This document shows positions 43,065 to 54,574 of a stretch of DNA of 64,000 nt, in pieces. Position 1 is the first letter of the stretch. Every line of letters begins with the position of its first letter. A model generated the notes under the pieces. The model searched no databases, had not been told where the DNA came from, and saw only the letters and a program-made list of their open reading frames with translations. The position numbers and the translations under genes were made by a program. Where the stretch lies: NCBI GenBank assembly GCA_930367215.1, contig OV884059.1:226981803-227045802 (forward strand). The letters run 5' to 3'. Origin of the DNA: Pollenia angustigena (Eukaryota > Arthropoda > Insecta > Diptera > Polleniidae).

Positions 43065-43785
43065 TTACGATTGAACAAAATTTCTGAACATTGCTCTATC
43101 CTGAGCTAGGCTTCTTCTTAATGGCCACGACAGCCTCCTGCTTCTAAGTTTAGCTACAACCGATCTACGCCATGTTGCACGTGGACGTCCTCTATTTCTA
43201 AAGTTGTGTGGGTTCTATGAAAGCAGACCTTAGCAATGTATGTATTGCCCTTTTAAAGCGTTTGTTCAATCCACCTCCACTTCTACGCCTGATCTCAATA
43301 TCGATTGTATTCATCCCACAAATATTAAGCAAATCTTGGTTATTTATGCGAATTGGCCAAAATGTTTTGAGTTTTTGTGTACATTTTTTTAGAAAAACTT
43401 GTAGCTTGTTGGAAATTGCGTTCGTAACTTTCCAGGTCTCACTACCATAGAGCAGCACCGATTTAACACTAGTGTTGAAAATTCTTATTTTATGCTTCTT
43501 AATTGTGAGGTGTCATACTCTTCCGAGAGAAGGGTACGCGTGACGAGCTTTATTGATACGACTAGTGACATCAGCATCTGCTCCACCATCTGTACTTATA
43601 ATGCTTCCCAGATAGCTAAACTCAACCAAGTCTTCAATGATGTTTTCATTTACAACTATGGGAGTATAATTATCAGTTAATATCCTCGTTATTTTCCGGA
43701 ACACAACATTTTCATTTATATTATTTTTATTGATGGTTATTAAAACTCGGCCAGAAATGTCCATAAATGCCTGGGATATGAGCAA
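43065..43785 (-). pseudogene. LINE RT C-terminal relic 2 (RTE-like type)
   Basis: Minus strand, two frames: VEFSYLGSIISTDGGADADV then TSRINKARHAYPSLGRV (43513-43650), then VLLYGSETWKVTNAISNKLQ, FWPIRINNQDLLNICGMNTI (43250-43450), and finally RGRPRATWRRSVVAKLRSRR to a stop at 43065-43067. The YLGS, LLYGSETW and W-rich C-terminal blocks are characteristic of the RT thumb and tail of this LINE group. One frameshift near 43500 and one near 43250 break it. Related to the RT fragment at 45850-46565. Confidence 0.75.
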
Positions 43786-43970
43786 AAAACCACGACTGCC
43801 CCTAATTTTTTTCGTTAAACCCCAAGATATTGTTGTTTTTTATTTCTTTTTTCTCTATACATATATGGAGAGTGAAAAGAGCAAAATTTTCCAAATTGGG
43901 TTAAAGAATATTGGTTATCAATACCCAACATCGGACAAAATGTGGTCTAAATTTTAGTAATTGGACTTGC
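43735..43970 (+). mobile_element. Fragment of a Helentron-like (mini-me) element
   Basis: GATATGAGCAAAAAACCACG and CAAAATGTGGTCTAAATTTT correspond, in order, to parts of the element at 47680-48682. The GTCY repeat and both termini are missing. Confidence 0.55.
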
Positions 43971-44007
43971 AGAAGCCAGTTATATAAAAATGGTGTAAGA
44001 AATGTAT

Positions 44008-44827
44008 ACTATACATACTAGTAATTCATAAAATGAGAACGGCTGGGCCGATTTCTGTAAAAATTTTGGAAAATCCTTCCGGAAAAGTCGAAAATTGGAA
44101 AAATCGAAAATCGAGTTTTTGTATGAAATCTTGTGCGAAATTATTTCTTAATAGCTTTACAAATCAAACAATATAAAATTCTAGTGTAAATCATGGAAAA
44201 CTGCGAAAAATGCGGAAAATTGGAAATCTCTCCACAAAAGTCGGAAAATTGGAAAAATCGAAAATTGATTTTTTTGTACGAAATTTTGTGTTAATTTACA
44301 GCTGAAGGTGGGATCGATCATAATCATGTTGCGGAATCTCAATCCTCCGAAATTGTGCAACGGTACGCGATTGTCCGTCAAAAAGCTAATGAACAATGTG
44401 ATTCAGGCGACAATCATCAAGGGCAACTTCAAAGAAGATGAAGTCCTAATCCCACGAATTCCCATTATTCCAACTGGCCTATCATTCCAATTCAAGCGGA
44501 TTCAGTTCCCCGTTCGATTAGCATTTGCGATGCCAATCAATAAATCGCAAGGCCAATCACTAAAAGTCTGTGGGATTAATCTCGAATTTCCCTGTTTTTG
44601 GTACGGTCAGCTGTACGTTGCATGTTCGCGTGTTGGGAAACCGTCTTCGTTATTTGTTTTTGCACCGGAAAACAAATCGAAAAACATTGTTCATCAAATC
44701 GCTCTGTACTGATTCCATTCAAATAAATCACATTGAAAATTTAAATATTTGTGTTGTATTATTTCTCTTAATTTTGTCTGAAGGCCTTAAATTGGGGCGA
44801 GGCGAAGTTCGCCGGGTCCGCTACTAG
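44008..44827 (+). mobile_element. Helitron remnant with intact 3' terminus
   Basis: The 3' end shows GGCGAAGTTCGCC (44801-44813), a perfect stem-loop, then CTAG at 44824-44827. Upstream lies a helicase C-terminus (separate entry). The 5' end is approximate, placed near ACTAGTAATTCATAAAATGA, followed by CGGCTGGGCCGATTT, a phrase common near Helitron 5' regions. A ~55-bp block (GGAAAAATCGAAAAT-) occurs twice, near 44090 and 44245. Much of the RepHel protein is deleted. Confidence 0.75.
44290..44712 (+). pseudogene. Helitron RepHel helicase, C-terminal ~130 residues
   Basis: The frame IIIMLRNLNPPKLCNGTRLS, followed by IPRIPIIPTGLSFQFKRIQF, AFAMPINKSQGQSLKVCGIN and GQLYVACSRVGKPSSLFVFA, is the C-terminal part of the Pif1-type helicase of Helitrons, including motif VI-like YVACSRVG and the TINKSQGQ box (here PINKSQGQ). 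The ATPase N-terminal motifs and the entire HUH Rep domain are absent, so no activity is expected. The stop TGA at 44710-44712 lies 112 bp before the 3' terminus. Confidence 0.9.
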
Positions 44828-45333
44828 GCTATAAAAATTCAGTGCTATAGATATTTTCTAATAAAATTGTATTCCGCACATTTTCTTTTGTATATCACTG
44901 TACAAAAACAAACATTGTACAGATCTTTCAACACTGTTAAGATGGGTGTCGTCTGTCTGTTTTACAAAACCAAAAATGGCATTCAGCTGAAAAACCAAAT
45001 ACATAAGAAAAATCTGTAGACGATATAAAAATTTACAGCCAAAATCAGGAGAAAAATATGCAATGCAAAAGTCATGTCTAATGCAAATGACAACTGTAAT
45101 TAGGAAAATTTTAATTGCATTTCAAAACTTAATTAATAAAAGAATTTATAGTGAAAATTTTGTACAAGGATTGAATTGTATTCTGAAGAAAAATGTAAAA
45201 TAAAAATTTTAAAGCAGAAAATCATAAAAAAAAATTTTAAGATTTTAGAGGCCGATGACAAAAAAAAGGAAAATTAGAGGGAAAAGTAAATAAAAATTTC
45301 ACTAACAATAGAATGTTATAAGTAAAAGCATTA

Positions 45334-45841
45334 TTGGCTAATAAATCAGTGAATGTTTAAATGCTAGTTTAGTTGAACTAAATTTAAGCTTACTTGTCGT
45401 TCAAATTCAACAGCTGATAAGTGTTCCATGTAATATATCGTCGGCTTAATATGCAAACCTTTTAATCCACTTTTTTTTAAAGTAAATTGAGATTTTGATG
45501 CCGTGTGGCAGAGAAAGATACGCCTCGTCGACCAGCAAGCAGTTTTTCTTCAATTTGAGTCTTGAAGTGTGTAAAACCAACTATATTTTTGAGTTTCCTC
45601 TCAAGAAGTAAATAGGAAAAATAAAAAGGTTTTTGTCTCTCCGACGATACATACATTGTTAAAATAACATATGGCAGCACTTCGATTAATGTTGTCAAAT
45701 TCATATGGTCTGTATTGGTAGTTTAAACGCCCAATGTATTGCGTTTTAATATAGTTTATATGTTAACTGAATTATACATTTGCTGGTTTAAACACATTTT
45801 AAACCAAAAAGAGAGTTTAAATTGCACTGTTGTAATAGCCC
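45334..45841. mobile_element. TIR element, relative of 39030-39323
   Basis: TTGGCTAATAAATCAGTG at the left and CACTGTTGTAATAGCCC at the right are imperfect inverted repeats with TTA before and TAA after. Interior GTTTAAA motifs near both ends match the shorter relative. TAA/TTA duplications suggest PIF/Harbinger affinity. Confidence 0.55.
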
Positions 45842-45849
45842 TAAGAGAC

Positions 45850-46565
45850 TGTTTACAGTTTACAAACACAACATGGGAGGAAACATGTAACTCTCTCAGA
45901 AACTTCGCAAAATATTAAAAAAGGCTTCTAGCATAAAACACTTAGGAAAACATGGATTGATACCAGACAACATGTGGAATTTCATTAGAAAAGGAAATGA
46001 AAACAAGATACATATAATTCTTTAGCGAAAGCAATTAAAAGAGCTGCTCGTAACGAAATGGAGACAATGGCTAACGATGCTAACACAGCGGCGGGGGCTA
46101 ATAACAAGAAGGAATTATATCAGATAATCTTTAGGGTTTCAGCTCAAAATACGAATCAAAGCCATCCCACAAATACTGTGGAACAAATCCGTTGAAGAAG
46201 CCGTCTCCACTTAAGGAGATAAGTAGCCATAGGTACTCTGACGATACGGAAACCCATACCGCAATGTAAGTTGATTTAAAATTTCAATAATCGAAAAAGA
46301 ACATGTTGGTATCATTATAAAACTGCAAAGAAACAAAGCTTCAGGCTAGGACGATACACCTCCGAAACTCCTCCAATCAAACCCGATCGCGTCAGACCAA
46401 ATTTTGTACCCGTTTGTATATGATGAGTGGTCCAATGAACAGTTTCTCAACAAGTTGACAAAAAGGGCTACAGCCAAAGCTGTAAAAGAAAAATTACCGG
46501 ACGGACTGTGACAACTGGAAGGGTATAACCCTACTAAATACTAAAAGTTTGGCCGGAAAAAATCA
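45850..46565 (+). pseudogene. LINE RT N-terminal/palm fragment
   Basis: Readable islands include KRAARNEMETMANDANTAAG (46030-46100), KLQRNKASG and PPKLLQSNPIASDQILYPFV (46320-46440), WSNEQFLNKL, and, after a frame shift, TDCDNWKGITLLNTKSLAG (46497-46560). The order is that of the RT start in LINEs with the KLPKKGDRTDCNNWRGITLL signature. It is the same general type as the C-terminal relics at 42062-43785 but in opposite orientation. Nothing is recognisable in 46570-47050. Confidence 0.7.
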
Positions 46566-47051
46566 CAAGTTAGGAGCCTTATTCTGTATTGCTATGCGAA
46601 AGTCAATACGACTCTAAAATAAATACGTAAATGCGAATAATTCTGTGTTACGATATTCTCAAAGAACGTTTTTATACGAATTTAAATTGCGAAACAGGTT
46701 CAAGTGGGTATTCTGTAATGTGAAAACACATGTAAAAATCGCTAAATAGTGTTGAAGGCAAAACAGCATTCGCAAAGCACAAAAATGTTAGTGCAAAATA
46801 ATAAGGGTAATCACGATGGGTAGTGCAAAGTGTGCAAACGATTTGAATGTGTGTACAAATATACACATTTAAACAACACAACAACAAAATGTACGTATTT
46901 AAAATTTGCTTCAATTAACTTCGTTGGCACTAAAAAACCTTAAGCAAAATTAGTAGTGCATATTTGCTCAGTTGGAAATAAGCGCAAACAACAACTTTTG
47001 ACCGGTATATATTTTTTTTTTTTTTCGTAAAAAGGAAAGTTTTAATTATCA

Positions 47052-47426
47052 GGCCTGTCACAGAAACCAATTCCGATCGAAAATGATTTCGTTTTATGTA
47101 AAGCAAGATACGAAATCTATATTATTTTTGTTGTTCATTAAATTAGATTTTATTTTAGCAAACACGGCCTAAAGTTCTATATGTAATTAAAAATGTATTT
47201 AATCCATATTTTCCCAACGTTTCGTAAATGTTATGTTTACTTTATCAAGGGATTCGTAAAAAAAGAAATTAATTTTTTATTACATTGAACAATAATTTTT
47301 TGTAGACAAACATAAAAACATTAAACATGAAAAATTAAATTAAACACAAACTTAAAAATATTATCACAGGTTAGATATTGCAACACAGCAACCACTTTCG
47401 ATCGGAATTGATTTCAGTGACAGGCC
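47052..47426. mobile_element. TIR element (~375 bp)
   Basis: GGCCTGTCACAGAAACCAAT and the inverted right end (GGCCTGTCACTGAAATCAAT) match over about 30 bp including TTCCGATCGAAA. TCAGGCCTGT also recurs just outside the right end (47430-47439). The duplication type is unclear; CAGGCCTGTC termini would suit hAT. Confidence 0.7.
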
Positions 47427-47679
47427 GGGTCAGGCCTGTATATATGTTTGTGATCGCTGTGAGCGCAAATCAAAAATAAGCTTAAATGCTTGTGTATAAT
47501 TGTAAACAAATGAAGATTAAGCTAGTGCTGCCAGAAGTTTTTTTGTTGCCAAAATAAATTTTAACAAAAACAGCAGATTTGCACAACAAAAAAAGTGGAA
47601 TGCTCAAGATCATTTATAAAATTCACTGCAAATTTGCACAATGACCATTGCAATTTCCCCTAATATTTTATATTTTTAT

Positions 47680-48682
47680 ACCCTTCACTACAGGTGTAAA
47701 AGGGTATATATAAGTTTGTCATAACGTTTGTAATTTCCACAATATTGATTTTAGACCCCATAAAGTATATATATTCTGGGTTCATATGAGAAGAGAAGTT
47801 GATTTAACGATGTCCGTCTGTCCGTCTTACGTTTGATATGTGTTTTCCGGATAATCCAGACATGATAGCGGCTAGTTTGTTTTACATTTATGTTACATAC
47901 AGTCCACCATTTCTTGCTATTAAAATTCAGCCAGATCGGTCCAAAAATGACGTAGATATGAGCAAAAAACCACGACTACCTCTAAATTTTTCCAAAAATC
48001 CCTTGTTGTTGTATTTTTTTTATTTCTGTATATCTTGACAACGGCAAGAGCTAAAGTTTCCAAATAAGGTTCACATATTTAGGTTGCCAATACACACCAT
48101 CCTACAAAATGTGGGCGGGATTGGAGAAGTGGGCGTGGTACCTCCCGTACAAAAAAAATTAAAAATTTTATAAAAACATAAATTTAAGGGCTGCCATATG
48201 TCCTATGGATATGACTTATATATCAAAATATCGGAAATTTTTTATTTTGGTATCTTGTAACTCGATATCGAATGAAATGTATTGAATTTGAAATAATAGC
48301 ATTCGACATCGAGTAACTCGGCATTACATTTATCGAGTTTTCATTCGATACGCCAGTGTCTATCGTATACAAAAAAAATCAATAGTTTATTGGATACGAT
48401 AGTATCGAATGCAGTGATTAGAACCCTGAATTCCCGAAAATTACTCTTTTTGTACCCTTTACCGAAGGTAAAAAGGTATATACAATATTGATCCTACACC
48501 CTATAAAGTACATATATTCTGGGCCCTTATGAAAAGCGAAGTTCAAAACCGGTTGTCTCTTATTTAAAAAAAAAATATTTACCAGTTTTATTTAGTTTTT
48601 GTCTAGTTGCTCTGTATTCTGCACGCACAATGGTGAAGGGTATATAAGATTCGGCACATCCGAATATAGCACTCTTACTTGT
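47680..48682 (+). mobile_element. Helentron-like non-autonomous element (mini-me/HINE)
   Basis: Starts TTTTTATACCCTTCACTACA with an inverted GGTGTAAAAGGGTATATA, followed by CCCATAAAGTATATATATTC and a short GTCCGTCTGTCCGTC tract. It ends GGTGAAGGGTATATAAGATT then CGGCACATCCGAATATAGCA and CTCTTACTTGTT. A second internal start (ACCCTTTACCGAAGG near 48455) shows two copies are joined. GTCY microsatellites and these ends are known for fly mini-me/DINE-type Helentron derivatives. Confidence 0.75.
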
Positions 48683-48822
48683 TATTTGTTTTAATTGATT
48701 TTTGTGGTTTATTGTTATTTTTGCCCTGATTTAAAATAAAATTCGAATGCGAATACGAAAGAATACCAACTTTCTTTCGTAGCACCTTTCTTTTGCGCAG
48801 CGCATTGACTTTTGATGATAAT

Positions 48823-48949
48823 CAGCCCAATTATGAATAAAAATTCCCCGGGAGTTTTCTCCCTTCTCCCATGTTTCCTATCTAGATTCAATTGTAAAAA
48901 TGGGAAAAGGGAAAAACTCCCGGGCAATTTTTATTCATAATTGGGCTGA
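48823..48949. repeat. Foldback element with ~50-bp arms
   Basis: CAGCCCAATTATGAATAAAA, continuing CCCCGGGAGTTTTCTCCCTT, is mirrored by GGGAAAAACTCCCGGGCAAT and TTTATTCATAATTGGGCTG. The loop of about 27 bases includes TATCTAGATTCAATTG. Probably a MITE; target duplication unclear. Confidence 0.75.
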
Positions 48950-50263
48950 ATATGTAACAATAGAATATAATGGAATGCTCTTGTGTAAGCCACATGCTCC
49001 CAAGTGGAATAAAATAAAGAAAGAGAAGAAAATGAATTCGTCTTCAGAGAGTTCAAGGAGTTGTCTTTCTTTTTATTTACCAACAAAAGCAGATGTCATA
49101 CTTAATCCTATTTCGAATAAATGTTATCCCTAAAACAACTTTAAAATTGCTGCCCCGCAATAATCAATAAATCCACACTTCATCACAACACCTAAATAAA
49201 CATTTTGATCCCAAGTCAATACAAAAAGTCACATACATATTTCCAACACACTCTTCATGGCGTTTTCAAAAACTCCAATTCTTCCAAAAAAAAAAAAGAA
49301 AAAAATAATTTAATCATGAAAAATAATTGACGTTTGTATTAAATAAAGATCACGACTCCTTATCACCACCTTTTTGACGCTATTTCTCTTTGACAGAGAA
49401 AAATAAATTTTTCGTTAAACCACTCAATCAGTTCATAATGGTTACGGAAAAAACAAGATAAAAACAATTTGTCACTTTTAAGTATTTCTTATTGTTGTTG
49501 TTGTTTTGTTGCATTGAAAATGTTGCATGCATTAAAAGGCGTACAATGGATTTGTCAGGCCTAATTTAGTTTTATTAAAAGGGAAGAAATTACTCTACAA
49601 CAAATTAAGGTTTTTTTTGTTGTTGTTTTTAGAGAGTGTACTGAAAATCCAAAGTTACCCACCCCTATTTTTTTTTTGTTTTTTTTTAAAAGATAAGGGT
49701 GTTATTTTCATTATCATGTTAAATATTCATTAAATGTGTTTATTTATTCATAAATAATTTTATTTCATTTTATTTGTGGTAAATTAAAAATAAAGAGAGT
49801 CATTTAATTATCTTGATAAAAATATTTAATTTGTTTGATAGATTTGTCGGGAAAATGTGTAGAATAGAGATGAAGACGAGATAAAATAAAAGGGTTAATT
49901 ACATATTTGGGTTTAATGACCTCTTTAGAGGAGGTCTTTATCATGTTTTAATTTATGTGAGTGAATTAGTGATTTCATTTCCTTAGATTTGAATATAAAA
50001 GGCTTTTAAAGAAATGATTAAAATATACAGGCTGATTGATAGATACAGGGTGTCTCTACGTGAACAATATTATAGGCAGAGACTGCAAATAACGATTTTT
50101 TTTTAACTTTAACTCAAAAAGTCAAAGTAAAAAAAATTAAGAAATAATAATTAAAACGTAATTTTTAAAATAAAACTTTTAACATAACGGTTCCTGACTT
50201 TAATTTATATAATATTACAATTTTTAAAGCACAATGGAATTTTTTATAAAAAAACAAGTAAGA
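48950..50263. other. AT-rich non-coding stretch
   Basis: No gene recognised. Contains TTGTTG-type simple repeats near 49492-49510 and 49616-49628 and T-rich tracts near 49667-49690. Nothing else supported. Confidence 0.4.
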
Positions 50264-51787
50264 GTGCTTTATTCGGCTATGCCGAATTTTATATACCCTT
50301 CACCATGATGAGATAAGAACAAACAGTTATATACATAAATTATGTACGTTCTTTAGATAGGTATAAATAAATATTAATTGAGACACGCCAACTTTTCATT
50401 TCGTCATGCCGAAGAATATAAAAAAACAAAAAATTTATATATGTACCTAAGCCCGTTTCCTCTTTTGCCAAAGTTGATGTTTGAAATTCGTTTTATAATC
50501 TTAAAATCGTTTTTTAGAACATACAAAAATTTAATAAAAAAATGAAAAAAAATTCTTTTTGGGATTCGAACTGGCAATACCATCAGTCTCAGGAGAGAAC
50601 TTAACAACTCGGCTTCGAATGCTTTTATTAAAGGAGCGTTAAATTAAAATATATTAATGGTGTTATCTTTTCTAAAAAATAATGATGCATTATAGTTGTG
50701 TTATATATTTTTTAGGTTACACGAACCCTTACAAAGTGATACATTTTTCTAAATTACAATGGAACAAAATAATAGCTACGTTTTACACTCAACACTAATG
50801 TGTATTTAGCGTGTTAAATATTGAATGCAAAGTTTGTACTAAAAGCGATATTCACTACGCTTGTAGCAATTTTCAACATTTAATTTTCTTACAATTCCAA
50901 TAAGCGTTAACAGCACTGATTTCCAATAATTAATGTCAGCTGTTGTTAAACACTTTGCGACAAAAAAAATATAATAAAAGTAAAACAAACGAAAAACAAA
51001 AAGTTTTTATATCCATCCCAATATAACTAAAAATCACAATATAACGCAAATTGTCCGCAAACACAAGAACAAAAAATACTTGCTTGCATAAAAAAGTACT
51101 TTACGGAGCTGCAAAAAAGGGTATTATCTCACACTCAGTTATTACTGCGGGTAAGAACATGTTTAGAAAGGAAAACGACAACTTCTCACATTTTTACATA
51201 TATTTTTAGAATGGAACAAAAACCCGCACGAATGGTAGCATATATGGAACATTATTGTCAGAAAGGAAAACGACAAAAGTCTATGAGTTTGTTTCTTTAT
51301 TTGAGCGGTATATCATATACATGCAATAATGTGTATGCGTAAAATTAAACACATTACAAATAAAATCCACCACTTGTAGGGAAGGGTATACAAAAACAAC
51401 AACAAAAAACACATTGCCAACACTGTTTTACCATAGCCAGTATATGACCGTAGAAACCAACATTGAATTGGTTTGTATGGTATGTTTATTTCGTTTTGGT
51501 AATACAGTGTTGGTATGGTAATGTCACGTTTAATTGGGCCTTTAAAGGAAAAAATTTGAGGCAGTCGTGGTTTTTTACTCATATCTCAGCCATTTGTGGA
51601 CCGATCTTGCTGAATTTCAATAGCAAACAATTCCGGACCATCATATATGGGGTCGTTAAATCAACTTCGCTCCTCATAAGGACCCAGAATATATACACTT
51701 TATAGGGTCTAACATCAATATTTTAAAAATTACAAACGGAATGACAAACTTATATATACCCTTTTCACCACCTGTGGTGAAGGGTAT
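50264..51787 (-). mobile_element. Helentron-like non-autonomous element, minus orientation
   Basis: The low-coordinate end AACAAGTAAGAGTGCTTTAT, then TTCGGCTATGCCGAATTTTA and TATACCCTTCACC, is the reverse complement of the 3' ends at 48682 and 55401. The other end has AACTTATATATACCCTTTTC and CACCTGTGGTGAAGGGTATA (51745-51787), the inverted start, preceded by CAGAATATATACACTTTATA. The GTCY tract is absent. It contains a tRNA-like unit at 50555-50626. Confidence 0.7.
50555..50626 (-). ncRNA. tRNA-derived SINE-like unit
   Basis: On the minus strand AGCCGAGTTGTTAAG resembles the A box/D-arm of Ser/Leu-type tRNAs, and CCAGTTCGAATCCC contains a perfect B box GTTCGAATCC; the spacing is tRNA-like. 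The acceptor stem does not pair, and a T-rich tract follows, so this is more likely a SINE head than a working tRNA gene. Confidence 0.5.
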
Positions 51788-52072
51788 AATTAGAGGTTAT
51801 CGCATGTCTTGTGCTTCTGTATCTCGAGTGATTAACGCACATATGTAGCTCTCGTAAGCGTTATTGCAAATAAAATTGGTGTGCGTAATAAAACTGTCAA
51901 AAGCAAAAATGTAAAGCATATTGTGAATATTCGTGTACAACCAGAAAAAAACATGCAGTGGTTAAATTAGTCCTCCATCAAGAAGCCACAACCATTTTAT
52001 GGTTGGTTTAGAATATCTTATGGTTAATAATAACACTTACAATACAATGTATGTTTTTTTAATCATAGCAAG

Positions 52073-53964
52073 CAGGGTTGTCAGATTTTTGTTCACCTTC
52101 ATTGCCAAATAGCGTACTGAAAATCGCCAAAAATTTATTTTCCCACATTTTTGGTAAAAAAAATTCGCTAAAAATCGCCAAATAAAAGTTTTATATAAAA
52201 AAGTGTAAACAAGTGTATTTTACCTTTATTTAAATTTTCCATTTGCATAGCCTTATTCTAGTAGTGTGCTTATATTATAGTCGACAATCGCAAAACGCTT
52301 AACATTTGTGTTTCTGACTTGAAATCGCAAGCAAAACGCACGAGTTTCGGAACACCCTAAGAAATCTGTCTTTTTGCGATTTTAAATCGTGCAATTTGCC
52401 ATAAGAAGGCTGATTATCTTCAAACCTAGAACTTATGAGATCAGTTAATAAAATTTTGCATAAGATTAATTTAATCAAGTATATAAAATGGGAAGAATTT
52501 GATGCAAAAAAATCAATTTTTATAGGAATGATTATAAGCCAGAAAATGGTAAAATTTTTAATTTATTTGAAGCAAAGGATAAATGTCTTCAAATTGGATA
52601 TTTGGAATTGAACTGGTATATTTAAAGTCAACTCAGTCTTCTAAGCGAATAATTTTTAAAAATTACCTCCTAATCCAGATTCATTTTCAATTCTATATAA
52701 AATCGAAAATTTCAAGTAAATATTTAGTTTTTTTTAATATTCTAAGAAAGGAAGACAAAAAAAAAAAAAATGAAAAAACAAAACAAAAATATGTACTTTG
52801 AACTTCAAGAAGAATTCTTGACAAAAGTAAGAAAAAACAGAAGTAAAGGAAGAACATGTAAAATAAATTAAAATAGATAATCATTCAAAGCAAATTTCGA
52901 TCTACCAAAGGTTAAATACAATTTGGTTTAAGGATTGATGTTTGACTAATGACGTCAGCAGTCGTCGATGGCTGCGAGTGTTAAACGGCAAGCCCTCTGA
53001 GGAGATTGAGTGGTTGCAATCGAAACATGTCAGGGTAACCTGTCCGTAAAAACGCCTGGGTTCGAGCCCAGATTGAGTCAAGAATGAAAAATTATCAGTA
53101 AATTTAAATTAATTTTCATGTTGTAAAATTCCTTTCTTCATAAAAATAATTTAATGAAAATTAAATTTGATGAACTTAAGCCTAATTAAAAATATTAAAA
53201 ATTTGGATTAAAAACCATAAATAGTTCAACAAAATAACCACAATACTAATTATTATTCTAAGTTAGGCTTAAAATAAATTTTTGATTTTATTTCGTGAAA
53301 AAGTCAACATTTATAAATAAAAAACTGCGTATTTTTTAGCTCTGCACTCCACATTGAAAAATACGCTTGATATTAGTATAAAGAACATTATATCAATGCA
53401 AGTTTTTTTAAAAAATTTTCTGATTTTCTTTCGCTATTACTTCCACTATTTTTGCATACTACCTACTACATTCTACAGCATACATTATTATTCATTTACT
53501 TTTAAAATCCCATTTCATATGAAATCAAAAACGAGTTAGTTTTTAAAATTAATTTTGCAAAATAAGTTTTTCGGTAAAGTTCCGATGATTGATAACTTCT
53601 GATAAGGAAAATGTGCGAAAATCTAAAAAAGCATAAGCTTTATTTCAAATTTCTATGGAAAAAATTTTTTAATGTTTTCAATCTAATGTATCTGGCAATA
53701 TTAACAATTTTTCACCTAAAATAGTCGCATTCGTATTGCGATTTTAAAATTTGTTAAAAATTCCAAGAAAAAACTTAGCCAGTACTCATATTTTTTTTCA
53801 TAAAATATATGAAATATGAAAAAAGATAAAATGCGCCAAAATAATCGCCAACTTTTTTCAATTTCGCTAAAAAAATTGCCATGTCGCCAAACACAAAATT
53901 GCGTCGCCAAGTAGGTTTATGAATCGCCACGTTTGGCGAAAAATTGCCACATCTGACAGCCCTG
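52073..53964. mobile_element. hAT-like non-autonomous element (same family as 31264-33595)
   Basis: CAGGGTTGTCAGATTTTTGT and the inverted right end CAGGGCTGTCAGATGTGGCA are flanked by ATAGCAAG (52065-52072) and ATAGCAAA (53965-53972), an 8-bp duplication with one mismatch. Both subterminal regions hold many CGCCAAA/AATCGCCA motifs (GGCGATTT on the other strand). It is 1.9 kb without a transposase and carries a tRNA-derived repeat at 52825-53190. Confidence 0.85.
52825..53190 (+). repeat. ~365-bp repeat with tRNA-Ser-like core, copy 1
   Basis: GCAGTCGTCGATGGCTGCGA begins a tRNA-like core (about 52958) with an A-box-like TGGCTGCGAGTG and a B box GGTTCGAGCCC at about 53051-53061, separated by a longer-than-normal interval (ATTGAGTGGTTGCAATCGAA). 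The repeat extends about 130 bp on both sides (GAAAAAACAGAAGTAA.. and ..ACTTAAGCCTAATTAAAAAT). An inverted copy is at 63060-63440. Probably a composite tRNA-derived SINE. Confidence 0.65.
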
Positions 53965-54271
53965 ATAGCAAATTGCTCTTGAAAAAGAGGGAAATAGTAT
54001 TGTTAATTTTAAAACCAAACAATTATAAGTTTTTTAACAAATTATTGACATATTTTACCTTAAAAAACTTAGAGGCAACTATAATATGGTTGTTTTTTTT
54101 TGATGGAGGTTGCCGGTATGGTGGATTATTACTTTTTATACCCTCCACCACAATTAGTTGTGAAGAGGGTATATTCAGTTTGTCATTCCGTGTGAAACTT
54201 TTTTACTATTCATCTCAGACCCTATAAAGTATATATATTCTGGGTCCTTGAGTAATTTTAAGTCGATTTAG

Positions 54272-54314
54272 CCATGTCCGTCTGTCTGTCCGTCTGTCCG
54301 TCTGTCCGTCTGTT
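54272..54314 (+). repeat. (GTCY)n microsatellite
   Basis: About ten consecutive GTCC/GTCT units (GTCCGTCTGTCTGTCCGTCT and onward) follow AGTCGATTTAGCCAT. This proto-microsatellite is the diagnostic feature of mini-me type elements. Confidence 0.85.
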
Positions 54315-54574
54315 GAAAACACGCTCACTTTCGAAAAACTCAAAAGAAATCAACAAACTTGGTGTCAAATTGCTTGTAGTTATCCTAAGCAGTTTGGGAT
54401 TGAAATTCAGCAAAATCGGTTCAATAGGATCTGAGCTATGAATCAAAATGTGGAGCCACCACCTAAAAAAAATTGATAATTTTGTTACAAAAACTAACAT
54501 AAATGGTGGAAAAATGCACTGAATGATATAAGATTTCGCAACAATTTGTTTTATTAAACTGGAAATCACGCTGT

